In this document: piece by piece, positions 8,816 through 18,000 of the stretch
Layout: each line of letters begins with the position of its first letter
How positions within the stretch are numbered: the first letter of the stretch is position 1
Source: Nitrosospira sp. Nsp2
GTDB taxonomy: Bacteria > Pseudomonadota > Gammaproteobacteria > Burkholderiales > Nitrosomonadaceae
NCBI RefSeq assembly: GCF_003050965.1
Contig: NZ_QAOU01000001.1
Span: 186,001 to 250,000, forward strand
Length of the DNA stretch: 64,000 nucleotides
Reading direction: 5' to 3'
Translations under genes and position numbers: made by a program
The notes under the pieces: model-generated
What the model saw: the letters and a program-made list of their open reading frames with translations, nothing else
Databases searched by the model: none
Told to the model about the DNA's origin: nothing

Positions 8816-8941
8816 CGCCGAAGTCGGAATCGAACACATCAGTTGGTAATAAGAATACTGAAATAGACTATAGTGAAGCATGATCCATGAGGCAAGGCGG
8901 GTTGTTTTAATGAACCTGGAATTCAACACTGCGAGGAAAAA

Positions 8942-9211
8942 ATGGCGGAGCAACGGGAAAATTATAAAGGGCGCGAAATCGTACTCCGATCAGGAGCGGA
9001 CGCGGTGGCAGCGCGCAGCGGAGACGCGCAAGTTTCTGGAGAACGCGGGGCGACTGCAGATGAGCCTGAACTGACCATCGACGGAAAACGCGTCTTCATG
9101 GTGCGTAATTCCGCAGGCGCATATATCGCATCGGGCTTTGCTTTCGACCCTCAGCCGTCTCCCTTGGATTTGGCCAAAAAGATCATCGATTACCAAGAGG
9201 CAGGAAGATAA
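8942..9211 (+). CDS. Small protein preceding tyrosinase
   Basis: An 89-aa product starting at ATG 8942 after GAGGAAAAA. The C-terminal half (residues about 45-89, LTIDGKRVFMVRNSAGAYIA) looks folded; the N-terminal half is charged and Ala/Gly rich. The stop is two bases before the tyrosinase ATG at 9214, so the two genes are translationally coupled. In several bacteria the gene next to a tyrosinase encodes a copper-delivery or caddie protein (MelC1 in Streptomyces). This protein shows no MelC1 similarity that I recognise, and its single His-poor sequence gives no direct evidence for metal binding. Role as a tyrosinase partner is inference from position. Confidence 0.7.
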   Translation: MAEQRENYKGREIVLRSGADAVAARSGDAQVSGERGATADEPELTIDGKRVFMVRNSAGAYIASGFAFDPQPSPLDLAKKIIDYQEAGR

Positions 9212-9213
9212 CC

Positions 9214-10701
9214 ATGGGTATCCGGAAAGACCAGTCCAGCTTGACTCCAGCTGAAAGATCAGCCTTCGTTGGCGCGGTAAAAGCGCTGAAGGCAAGCGGC
9301 GCATACGACGTGTTCGTGGCCCAGCATCGGGCAGCTTTTCTCGCCGGCCCTAATGATCCCGCCCATGGAGGACCAGCCTTCCTGCCCTGGCACCGGGAAT
9401 ATCTTCGTCGGTTCGAACGCGCACTCCAGGGAATCGACCCGAGTGTTTCCCTGCCGTATTGGGACTGGACAGTCGATAGAACACCCACCGCCTCAATTTG
9501 GGGTTCGGATTTCATGGGCGGCAATGGCATGGGCGGCAACCAGCAGGTGACCACAGGTCCATTCGCCTTTGCTACCGGCGAATGGACGCTTACCGTTCTA
9601 GACCCGGGCGATACCACTCCCTTTCTTACGCGTGCTTTCGGAGCCATGGGATCTCTCCCCACCCAGCAGGCTGTCAACGCCGCCAAAAGCGTGGTGCCGT
9701 ACGACTCGCCACCCTGGAATGCCGGTAGCAGCGTGAACACAAGCTTTCGCAACCGGCTGGAAGGAGTCATTCATAACCCGGGCCACATGTGGGTCGGAGG
9801 ATCCATGATGGCAATGTCGTCGCCCAACGATCCCGTGTTCTGGCTGCACCACTGCAATATCGATCGGCTGTGGGCTGAATGGCAAACGGAGAATCCTGGC
9901 CGGATGTATCTCCCCCCCAGTGGAACCCCGGGCGTTGTCGCCGGCCACGGGCTGGATGACCCCATGCCGCCGTGGAACAATGAAACATCGCCGCCCACGC
10001 CCCGAAGCGTGCTCAATCATCATACTCTCGACTACTCCTACGACAATGAGGCGCCGACGACACCGGAGAACGTGCAACTTACCATCGATGCCGCCCCCGT
10101 TTCCGCCTCGATCGGCCGTCCGGGCGAGGTCGATATATTTACTTTTAAGGTGGCCTCGCCAGGTAGCTACATTGTGGAAACGCAAGGTACTACTGACGTG
10201 GTGATGGGGCTGTATGGTCCAAACGATGAGGACATGTTTATCACCGAGGACGACGATGGTGGGGCAGGGCAAAATTCCCGCATTGCTGGAGACTTGTCGT
10301 CAGGTACCTATTACGTGCGCTTGCGTCACTACAGCAGTTCATCCATTGGAAACTACAGTATTTCTGTAAGCGGCTCCGGAACTCAACCGAATATACCGAC
10401 CATCGAGGTGAACGGTCCGGCGATAAACGGAGCGATTACCGCAGGAAACCAGCGGAATACATACACATTCACGAGCGCGAGCCCCGGTAGCTATACCATT
10501 GAAACCGCTGGCAGCACCGACTGCTTCGTCACATTGCATGGTCCCGACAACCCGAATACCCTCATGGCTCAGGATGATGATAGCGGTCCGGGAACAAACT
10601 CCAGGATCGTGGCGGACCTCGGGCCTGGGGCTTATTTTGTCCAGGTCAGGCATTACAGCCCGGAAGGCACTGGCGCTTATAGCATTACCGTTAAAGGCTG
10701 A
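9214..10701 (+). CDS. Tyrosinase with two C-terminal PPC-like domains
   Basis: A 495-aa type-3 dicopper oxidase, expected to hydroxylate and oxidise phenols. CuA ligands are His38, His51 and His60 (the last in FLPWHREYLRRFE). CuB ligands are His187 and His191 in HNPGH plus a His in the paired His212/213 of DPVFWLHHCNIDRLW. All six expected ligand positions are present. After the catalytic domain (about 1-290) come two tandem beta-domains resembling bacterial pre-peptidase C-terminal (PPC) domains, about 300-385 and 395-495, each with a G(S/T)Y motif and an acidic DDD loop. No N-terminal signal peptide is visible, unusual for a protein with PPC-like tails. Tightly coupled to the small gene upstream. 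Confidence 0.93.
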   Translation: MGIRKDQSSLTPAERSAFVGAVKALKASGAYDVFVAQHRAAFLAGPNDPAHGGPAFLPWHREYLRRFERALQGIDPSVSLPYWDWTVDRTPTASIWGSDFMGGNGMGGNQQVTTGPFAFATGEWTLTVLDPGDTTPFLTRAFGAMGSLPTQQAVNAAKSVVPYDSPPWNAGSSVNTSFRNRLEGVIHNPGHMWVGGSMMAMSSPNDPVFWLHHCNIDRLWAEWQTENPGRMYLPPSGTPGVVAGHGLDDPMPPWNNETSPPTPRSVLNHHTLDYSYDNEAPTTPENVQLTIDAAPVSASIGRPGEVDIFTFKVASPGSYIVETQGTTDVVMGLYGPNDEDMFITEDDDGGAGQNSRIAGDLSSGTYYVRLRHYSSSSIGNYSISVSGSGTQPNIPTIEVNGPAINGAITAGNQRNTYTFTSASPGSYTIETAGSTDCFVTLHGPDNPNTLMAQDDDSGPGTNSRIVADLGPGAYFVQVRHYSPEGTGAYSITVKG

Positions 10702-10719
10702 GGCGGCCGAAAGATTGGG

Positions 10720-11106
10720 ATGCGTACTCGAAGTCATCGCTTGGGAAGTCCGTCGAGACAGGGGTTGGCGCTCTGTGCAGAAGGTTTGTCATGCGTTAGA
10801 AGCATTACCTATTTCGTCTTCGCAACGACGTTTATTGCTGGATGCAGTCCGCTGGGATCTAAACCGGATCAAACGGAAAATAGCCCGGGAACGTACTCCA
10901 TTTCGACTATCTATGACGGCAGCCTGGGGGGGAGAGAACAGGCTTCCGAGTGGCTGGCTATCGACGCCAAAAACCTATGCAGATCACCGTATAAGCTGCT
11001 CTCGGAAAAAACCTTTTCAACCGTAAATCATCTTGGTGAAGTAACCTCTTCCCGTCTCACATGGACCGTTAGTTGCGAGCCTCCCCCCGAGGAGGCGCCC
11101 GAGTAG
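10720..11106 (+). CDS. Putative lipoprotein
   Basis: The frame contains a hydrophobic stretch ending in the lipobox FIAGC (residues 38-42 counted from ATG 10720), followed by SPLGSKPDQ and a polar domain with two further Cys (NLCRSPYKLL and VSCEPP). From the ATG the N-region is too long for a signal peptide; a TTG at 10786 would give a normal 19-residue lipoprotein signal, but its ribosome site is poorly spaced. The start is therefore uncertain. The product would be anchored in the envelope. I do not recognise a family. It follows the tyrosinase by 18 bases and could be co-transcribed. Confidence 0.6.
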   Translation: MRTRSHRLGSPSRQGLALCAEGLSCVRSITYFVFATTFIAGCSPLGSKPDQTENSPGTYSISTIYDGSLGGREQASEWLAIDAKNLCRSPYKLLSEKTFSTVNHLGEVTSSRLTWTVSCEPPPEEAPE

Positions 11107-11307
11107 ACTCATCTACGATTCGCTGCGACCTTCGAGGACGCGCCTCCCTTTCTCCTTCCCGTTACCCGGCTTCCCCGTGTGCGCGACGCCGGCGGCCCGA
11201 CGGCATCGCTCGACAGCCCATTCCCGTGCGCTAGCGCACCGAAAAGCGGAGGGCGTCCGCGTATAGTTTTTGCACAGCGATATTGCTGCGCAGATTAAGG
11301 AGCCATC

Positions 11308-11685
11308 ATGACTACTTCATCGAAATCCAGAGAGATAGTGCCGGATACGGTTTCGTTCGCTGTCGGGCTGACCTTCAGCATCGCAGGATTGCTCATGGTC
11401 CTCGCTGCACCCCTGGTTTATGCCCAGAGTGCGCCGATGGGAGATTCCGGCGCGAGCAAGGCCCCAAGTGGGGAGTATAAGCGCGGCGAGACACCCACCG
11501 GCCAGGAATATGGCGTTATCAAAAAGGGTGAGCCTCACAAAAGTGACGCGGCTGGAAAAAAATCGGATCGAAGTGATCATAAGCATCATCATAAAGGGGA
11601 CGCAAAACCGGACGGCGGCCTTGTCGACAGAGATAAGCGAGAAACCCACGAAGGGTCCGGCCCTGACCCCTTAGGCCGGTATTAA
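11308..11685 (+). CDS. Secreted His/Lys-rich hypothetical protein
   Basis: ATG 11308 is preceded by AAGGAG at good spacing. Residues about 17-40 form a hydrophobic signal or anchor segment ending LVYAQSA, a plausible signal-peptidase site. The mature part is hydrophilic and probably disordered, with a cluster DHKHHHKGD near residue 92 that could bind metal. No family is recognised. It stands alone, with about 200 non-coding bases upstream. Confidence 0.65.
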   Translation: MTTSSKSREIVPDTVSFAVGLTFSIAGLLMVLAAPLVYAQSAPMGDSGASKAPSGEYKRGETPTGQEYGVIKKGEPHKSDAAGKKSDRSDHKHHHKGDAKPDGGLVDRDKRETHEGSGPDPLGRY

Positions 11686-12081
11686 GCGTCAGGCTGTTTG
11701 TCAGAGTTTAATCAAGGCGGCCTGCGGGCTGGAACTGCGCGATGACTGACAGATCTTCATTCTCCCATCGCGGGCAATCGAGCTAAGGACCGGGCGACGC
11801 GCGCACAGCACTGGTGCTGCCGTCGGAGCGGTTCCTACTTCAGGAAGCCTTGCACTCGGAGAGCCTGCTCGTAAGTGTGAAAAAAAAGCGGCCGCGTTTT
11901 AATTAGCGCGAATACCGACGCGACCGGATTGCCTATCCTAATTATCTGGAATTTCCCGTTGTTCTCCCGACGATAACAATGATGGACGAGGTGGCGGTAT
12001 GGCTGGGTAGCGAGTTGGCAGACTGGATATCGGTATCTCAGCTTGGTTACGGGGCAAAAGGAAAGGGAAAAGGAGGGCTTC
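11686..12081. other. Gene-poor stretch
   Basis: About 395 bases before the YihY-family gene. A minus-strand frame of 92 codons (11835-12113) overlaps the start of that gene but has no ribosome site or recognised family. No confident feature is seen. Confidence 0.35.
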
Positions 12082-13014
12082 ATGAGAATTCCGCATGTGT
12101 GGAGTCTGGTCAAGACAACTTTTTCGTCCTGGCTCGATGATTACGCCCCGAGCATGGGGGCGGCGCTAGCCTATTACACCATGTTCTCCATTGCGCCACT
12201 GCTGTTGATTGTCATTTCGACCGCAGGCCTCATCTTTGGCGAAGACGCGGTGCGTGGGGAAATTTTCGGGCAACTGAGGGGTTTGATGGGCGACGAAGGA
12301 GCCCGGGCAGTACAGAGTTTGCTCGAAAGTGTCAGCGCTCCTGAAGAAGGAAAGGCCGGAACGGTCATCGGGACCATCCTGCTGCTAATCGGGGCAACGA
12401 CAGTATTGAGCGAGCTCCAGGACGCTTTTGACCGGATCTGGCGTGTTCCCGCCAAAGACAAAAGTGGCGGTGTATGGGGAGTGATCCGTTCGCGGCTGCT
12501 ATCCTTTGGCATGATACTTGGCATCGGTTTTTTGATGATGGTTTCCCTCGTGTTCAGTGCGGCAATGGCTGCGCTTGGTAAATGGTGGGGCCCGTTCTTT
12601 TCCGACCTTCAGGTTATTGTGGGCGCGGTCAACTTTGCTTTCAGCTTTGTGCTTGCTTCAACGGTTTTTGCAATACTTTACAAGTTCATGCCCCGCGTAA
12701 GGATTCTCTGGCGGGACGTGTGGGCCGGCGCTGCGGTTACCGCACTCCTGTTTACCATCGGGAAGTTTCTCATCGGTCTCTACATCGGGAAGAGCGCCAT
12801 CAGCTCTGGATTTGGAGCCGCAGGATCGCTGGTAGTGGTGCTGGTATGGGTGTATTACTCTGCCCAGATCTTTTTGCTTGGAGCCGAATTTACGAAGGTG
12901 TATTCCCAGGCTCATGGATCGCGTAAGAAACAGCCGTTGCCGGAAGGTGAAGAGTACCCACCGAGCCATAGGAGAACCCCAAAGGGAGAGCAGCTCGACC
13001 GGCTTTTTCAGTGA
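12082..13014 (+). CDS. YihY/BrkB-family inner membrane protein
   Basis: Starting at ATG 12082, directly after AGGAGGG, the 310-aa product has six predicted membrane segments and the family signatures AAALAYYTMFSIAPLLLI near the N terminus, FDRIW in the middle, and GSLVVVLVWVYYSAQIFLLG near the end. The family was once annotated as ribonuclease BN, wrongly; current evidence treats it as a membrane protein of unknown transport or envelope role. The C-terminal 40 residues are charged and cytoplasmic. It converges on the glycosyltransferase gene, 21 bases away. Confidence 0.9.
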   Translation: MRIPHVWSLVKTTFSSWLDDYAPSMGAALAYYTMFSIAPLLLIVISTAGLIFGEDAVRGEIFGQLRGLMGDEGARAVQSLLESVSAPEEGKAGTVIGTILLLIGATTVLSELQDAFDRIWRVPAKDKSGGVWGVIRSRLLSFGMILGIGFLMMVSLVFSAAMAALGKWWGPFFSDLQVIVGAVNFAFSFVLASTVFAILYKFMPRVRILWRDVWAGAAVTALLFTIGKFLIGLYIGKSAISSGFGAAGSLVVVLVWVYYSAQIFLLGAEFTKVYSQAHGSRKKQPLPEGEEYPPSHRRTPKGEQLDRLFQ

Positions 13015-13035
13015 ACATTCACGCTACATCGAGCA

Positions 13036-14178
13036 TCACACCTGTCCGACGTTCAACTCGCTATGATATCCCGTCCGAATCAGCGAACTCAGTAGTTCGC
13101 CGGTGTGGTTAACACTTTGGCTGAGCTCGAATTTTTCTTTGACCCGTTTTCGGGCTGCTTTTCCCATCTCTGCCCGTGCTGAAGCATCGGACATCAAAGA
13201 AACGATGTTCGCTGCCATTCCTTCCGAATCGCCCACTTTGTTCAGCAACCCCGTACGTCCGGCCTCGACGATATCAACGATGCCGCCGACGTTCGTGGAG
13301 ACCACGGCTAGTCCCGAAGCCATCGCTTCCATTAGTGCCAGAGGCATGGCTTCAGAATACGAAGTCGATACCACGACGTCGAGGGAGGCATAAACTTTGG
13401 GCATATCACTTTGAATGCCGGCCATATGGATGACGCCGGTCAAGCCGAGATTACTAATATCTTCCACCAGTTTTGTCCGCATTGACCCTTCGCCCACGAG
13501 AACAAAGCGGCAATTTTTTAGCTGCTTGTGGACCATGCTGGCGATGTGCACGAATACATCCGGTCCTTTTTCCGGAGAAAGCCGGCCGATGAACCCGATG
13601 AGCGGAGTGTGCGGAGGGATGTTCAGGATGGAATGGAGATAAATCGCCCCCGCAGTGGGATGGAAAACCCTGGTATCAACGCCATTCGGGATAAAGCGCA
13701 GTTTGCTGGCGGGGACGCCCAGACTGAGTGCGTGAAAATAGGCGGTTTTCGCTACCACGCTGATATGGGTCTGCGCGATTTTATGGACTTCCAGGTCCCG
13801 GATACTGAGATAGCGGCCGTGTATGGTGGCTAGCGCAGGTGTGTCAGTGAGCTTGCTGAGGATACCTGCGAGCGAATGGGCATTAGGAAGATGCGCATGA
13901 ATGACATCGATCGACTCCGCTCGAATAAGGCTTACGCCCAGCTGGATGGATTGCCAGTCCGGATCATCGGCAAATGGAGTTATGTGAACGCTGCATCCGA
14001 TCTCCCGCAATGACTTAGTGATATCACTTTCCGCGACGCAGAGGCATGTGACGCGAAAGCTGTCGCGCGGCAGTCGCTGCAGGAGGCGCAACACGTAGGT
14101 TTCCATGCCGCCCACGATCGCCGCTCCTAGAATTTGCAGAAGATTGATCGGACGATCCCCGGTGGAGATTATTTTCAT
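13036..14178 (-). CDS. GT4-family glycosyltransferase
   Basis: A 380-aa GT-B fold glycosyltransferase. The N-terminal domain has the acceptor-side GGMETYV motif. The C-terminal donor domain has IGFIGRLSPEKG and the E-x7-E motif SEAMPLALMEAMASGLAVV, typical of retaining GT4 enzymes that use nucleotide sugars. It is soluble and likely cytoplasmic. Its ATG at 14178 follows the upstream amidohydrolase stop by a single base, so it is translationally coupled as the last gene of a three-gene minus-strand operon. Sugar and acceptor are not predictable. Confidence 0.9.
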   Translation of the reverse strand: MKIISTGDRPINLLQILGAAIVGGMETYVLRLLQRLPRDSFRVTCLCVAESDITKSLREIGCSVHITPFADDPDWQSIQLGVSLIRAESIDVIHAHLPNAHSLAGILSKLTDTPALATIHGRYLSIRDLEVHKIAQTHISVVAKTAYFHALSLGVPASKLRFIPNGVDTRVFHPTAGAIYLHSILNIPPHTPLIGFIGRLSPEKGPDVFVHIASMVHKQLKNCRFVLVGEGSMRTKLVEDISNLGLTGVIHMAGIQSDMPKVYASLDVVVSTSYSEAMPLALMEAMASGLAVVSTNVGGIVDIVEAGRTGLLNKVGDSEGMAANIVSLMSDASARAEMGKAARKRVKEKFELSQSVNHTGELLSSLIRTGYHSELNVGQV

Positions 14179-14179
14179 C

Positions 14180-14983
14180 TCACTTCACCCCAAGCCAGGC
14201 AGCGGCTGTTCCTCCCATTATTCTTTGGCGACTTTTCCGGTCGATGTCGAGCTGATCCAGTAACGCTGATACGTCATCGACTCGACTTTTGATTAGCTTG
14301 CCGCTGCAGGGCAAAAACACGTCACTGCCGAATTGCAGTAATCCAGGTGTCAGGACGGCGATCGCTTTTTTCAGGACTTCCAGCCGGTAGGCAGGAGGCG
14401 CACCGAAGGAAATGTCGAAGCGGAACTGGCTATTATCAGGCGCGATGCCGTTGATAAGGTCAATTAAACCGACCGCGTTGGCCTCATCAGACCACGGCCA
14501 CCCCAGGTGGGCCAGGGTGACCCGCAGGTCAGGGTAATTGCGAATGGCTTCGAAAAAAACCGGACGGCAATAACGACCCGATTTTCCGTCAATAAAAATA
14601 CCGCTATGAAACAGGATGGGTATTCGCAGTTCAGATGCGGTTTCATAAATTCGAAGCGCACATTCATCGTAGGGATACCATCCTGCCGGGACCATTTTCA
14701 GACCGCGCAGACCAAGCTCATACGCGTCGCGCAAATCAATCGATGCGTTGTCAAGCGCCGGGTTGACTACCGCGAATCCGATCAATCTATCGTCGTGGCC
14801 GCCAATCAACCGGGCAAGGTAACGATTGGCGGATCGCAAGGAGTCGCCGTTGTGCATTGAGTAGCAGCCACTTAGAAAAGGTGCGAGGACGACCGCCTTA
14901 TCGACCCCTGCTTGATCCAATGCCCACAGCACATCGTCCGCTTTTTCCTTACCGGAGCAATGGATGTGGGCGTCTATGATCAT
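14180..14983 (-). CDS. Amidohydrolase-family metal-dependent hydrolase
   Basis: The 267-aa product opens with MIIDAHIHCSG, the D-x-H-x-H metal motif of the amidohydrolase_2 TIM barrel. Later expected ligands are FHSG (near residue 137) and LAHLGWPW (near 175), and GSDVFLP supplies the late Asp. This set places it with ACMSD/uronate isomerase-like hydrolases. Substrate is unknown; the context between two glycan genes suggests a saccharide or cell-surface intermediate. It starts 29 bases after the stop of the large fusion gene and ends one base before the GT4 gene. Confidence 0.85.
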   Translation of the reverse strand: MIIDAHIHCSGKEKADDVLWALDQAGVDKAVVLAPFLSGCYSMHNGDSLRSANRYLARLIGGHDDRLIGFAVVNPALDNASIDLRDAYELGLRGLKMVPAGWYPYDECALRIYETASELRIPILFHSGIFIDGKSGRYCRPVFFEAIRNYPDLRVTLAHLGWPWSDEANAVGLIDLINGIAPDNSQFRFDISFGAPPAYRLEVLKKAIAVLTPGLLQFGSDVFLPCSGKLIKSRVDDVSALLDQLDIDRKSRQRIMGGTAAAWLGVK

Positions 14984-15012
14984 GTCACCAGCACGCCCCG
15001 TTCTTCTTACAG

Positions 15013-18000
15013 TCAGCTGACATACATTTTTTCGCGTGGCCTAACCTGTTTGACCATCTCCGCCGCTTTTTTCCCGGCCAGGAATGCGTGGTCGGAGTTG
15101 TAGTATTCCCATTCGCTGTAGCGACCCGACAGGACGATATCCTGCTCCAAAAGCCATTTTTTAACAGTTTCGACACTCTGTTTACGGACGTGATCATATA
15201 CGACATACGCATACGGCATGTCGACCAGGTTGGACGTGATCAGTTTGTCGTCGGGTGTCAAAAGGCCCACCTTGATGCAATCCTCCATGCAGCGATCGAT
15301 CAATTCCTGGCCATCGAATGGAAGAGGTTTTGCCGGCGAGTAGGATATTTCGCAGGTGAGACCGAACCCGCCGGGCGGATTGCACTCGGGACTGGCGTTG
15401 CCTTGAAGGAAGATGCGGTGGAATATCGTATCTTCCGGATAGTAAATCCAGTGCTTTTCCGAAATGTTTTCGCGACCGATGCCGAGGTTAACGCAACGCA
15501 CGGATACATGACGTAGCGCGGCGGCGGCTTGTCGGATTGGCTGCGGTGCTTCGTTACCCATGCGCCGGATCAATTCCGGCAACGGCATTGTACTGATCAG
15601 ATTTTCATATCGGTACTGGCGGCCATCCGCAAGCGTAACCACATGCTTCTGGGGCGAGACGCTTACTACGTCGGCGCTGAGTTCGACGGCTCCCTTGATA
15701 TGCGGCAAAAAGCCCGACATCATGGCTTGAAAACCGCCTCGTAGCGGATAGCCGAAGCGCGCGTTCGGACCCATCGGCTTTGCGACTGGCTGAAGGGCGC
15801 CGTCAATGATTTCTTCGAGGTCCGGTAAAGGCACTCTTCCACCCAGCCAGGAGGTCTCCATCTCCGTCAGGGGAACGGTCCAGAGCTTCCGGTTGTAGGG
15901 TATCGCAAAGTGTTTTGCGATACCCGCGCCCCACATTCTGTATATGAATTCCTCGAAGTTCTCGGGCCGGTTTTTTGCACTCGTCATCTCCTGTCGCAGA
16001 ACTGTTGTGCCAGACTCGGGCACCGTTCCGTCAGCGCAGCAGTCTGAAAGCACGGCGGCTGCGCCATCCACGCCCTGGCAGGCAGCGGCATTTTTCGGAC
16101 CCTGATTTTTCAGAGCGCCATATCGTGATTCCATCGCCCCGACGATGCACTCCTTGATGACGTCCGGAGGCAGACCATACAGAGCGCCCTGGAAGGGATA
16201 GCGCGTATGCACCCCTTTGCTGTATACCCAGGCTTCGCGGTTTTGCCAGTGCACATTGTTGCCGAGCAGGATTTTATAGAGCTGCAGCACATAGGGATCA
16301 TTTGAAAACATGATGTGGCCCGCATGATCAAAGGTGAAGCCTTTATCCTCGATCGAGCGGCACCAGCCTCCGACGGACGAGTTTTTGTCCAGCAAGAGGG
16401 TGTCCTCGTCGAGGTGATAAGCCGCGCTCAACCCGGTCGGCCCCCCGCCGATGATCACGCATTTCCTGTTCTCCGCCGGTTCCGGCTGAATTTCGCGTTG
16501 CAGGAGCGGTTGCGGCTTGCTCTGCGCCCGTGCTGCGCTTAGCGATGTTTCCTTTTGTGCATGCGTGTGGTGTATCAGTTCGTGCATTTTTTCCGCTGTG
16601 GTGTTCCAGGATGTTTCCGATACCAGTTCCCTCATCTTGATAACGTTCCGCGTGTGCTCCTCCGGAGTGGTCAGTAACGCGTTTTCACAGGCCTTGATAA
16701 AAGCCTGCGGCGAGTCCGCGATCGCCACGACTTCCCCATACAACTCCAGCACGTCAACGATCGGCGTGCTAACAATGGGTAACTCGGCGGCCATATACTC
16801 AAGGGTTTTAGTGGGACTGATGAAGCGGGTCGATTCATTCAATGCGAACGGCAGCAGGCACACGTTCCAGCCGGCTAGAAATTGGGGTAAGGCTTTGTAG
16901 GGCTGCTGGCCCAGATAATGGATATTATGACGTTTGGGCAATGCGGCCGGGTCTATTTTTACCACTGGGCCCACCAGCAGGATCTGCCATTGGGGGTGTG
17001 CCTCGGCCAGTCGGTCGATCAGCTCGAGATCGACCCGTTCATCAATTACTCCATAGTAGCCAAGCCTTGGGCCGGGAATATTCTCGTGCACCGGATGAAT
17101 GTTGCTGCGATCGAGCGCCTGTTCAAAATGCACCAGATCAACGCTGCTGGGAAAGCAATGCACATTGTGGTGTCGTTCCCGCTTTGCGCGATACAGGCTC
17201 GGGCCGCCGGTAAACACCAGGTCGGCCACTTTGAACAACGCATTCTCGCGCTGAAGCATCTGCTTCGGAGGGTTTTTAAACGCGGCGAGTTCGTCCATGC
17301 AATCGTACACGACCAGGGAGGGATCCAATTCATGTAGTAACGGCAATGCCATCGGTGTATAAAACCACGCTATATGCGGATGGTCATTCGCCACGAACTG
17401 CCGCATCAGTTTAATCAGGTGCGGCAGTTGCTCGTCATGGAAACCAGGGGCGGCGACCGGCGTATGGGGTTTAAAAACCGTAATGTGCGGCGCGGGCGTG
17501 GAGGTTTCGAGGAAGCTGTCGTGCTCGTGGAAAACGGGTTCCTCAATGAACAGAATCTTGTAGTTTTCAGCCATCCGTGACAAAAGGTGTTGGGGTCGCT
17601 GATACACAAAGTCCCAACGGAGGTGAGAAAAAACTATAATCGTGGTCATTGCGGCTCCTTGGATAGTGGTTGAGGCTTTAGTTTTAAAATATTGATCAGA
17701 AAAGCTTTTTATCACGCGCTGAGCGTCGCGCAGCCCTGCCGCGTAGGGTTGCGATAGAACACGTTGGTAAGGTTTTTCTTCCACACCATGAATGTTCACT
17801 TCCCACAAACCGCTCTTGTGCCACCGATGCGTATCCTCCCAATCGGGCCGGTCCACTATCGGATACAGGCAAATCCCGTGTAGCTCGACACCGTGCTGTT
17901 GAGCCATTACTGCCTCGCGGGCTACTTCCTTGATCCACGCGCCTCGGCCACTTCCGACGTGGCTGGTTTCGGCCAGGAGCATCGGGCGGCGGTAGCGGCA

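Noticed and set aside
11835-12113. 92-codon minus-strand frame
   Set aside because: Overlaps the YihY gene start, has no ribosome site and no family that I recognise.
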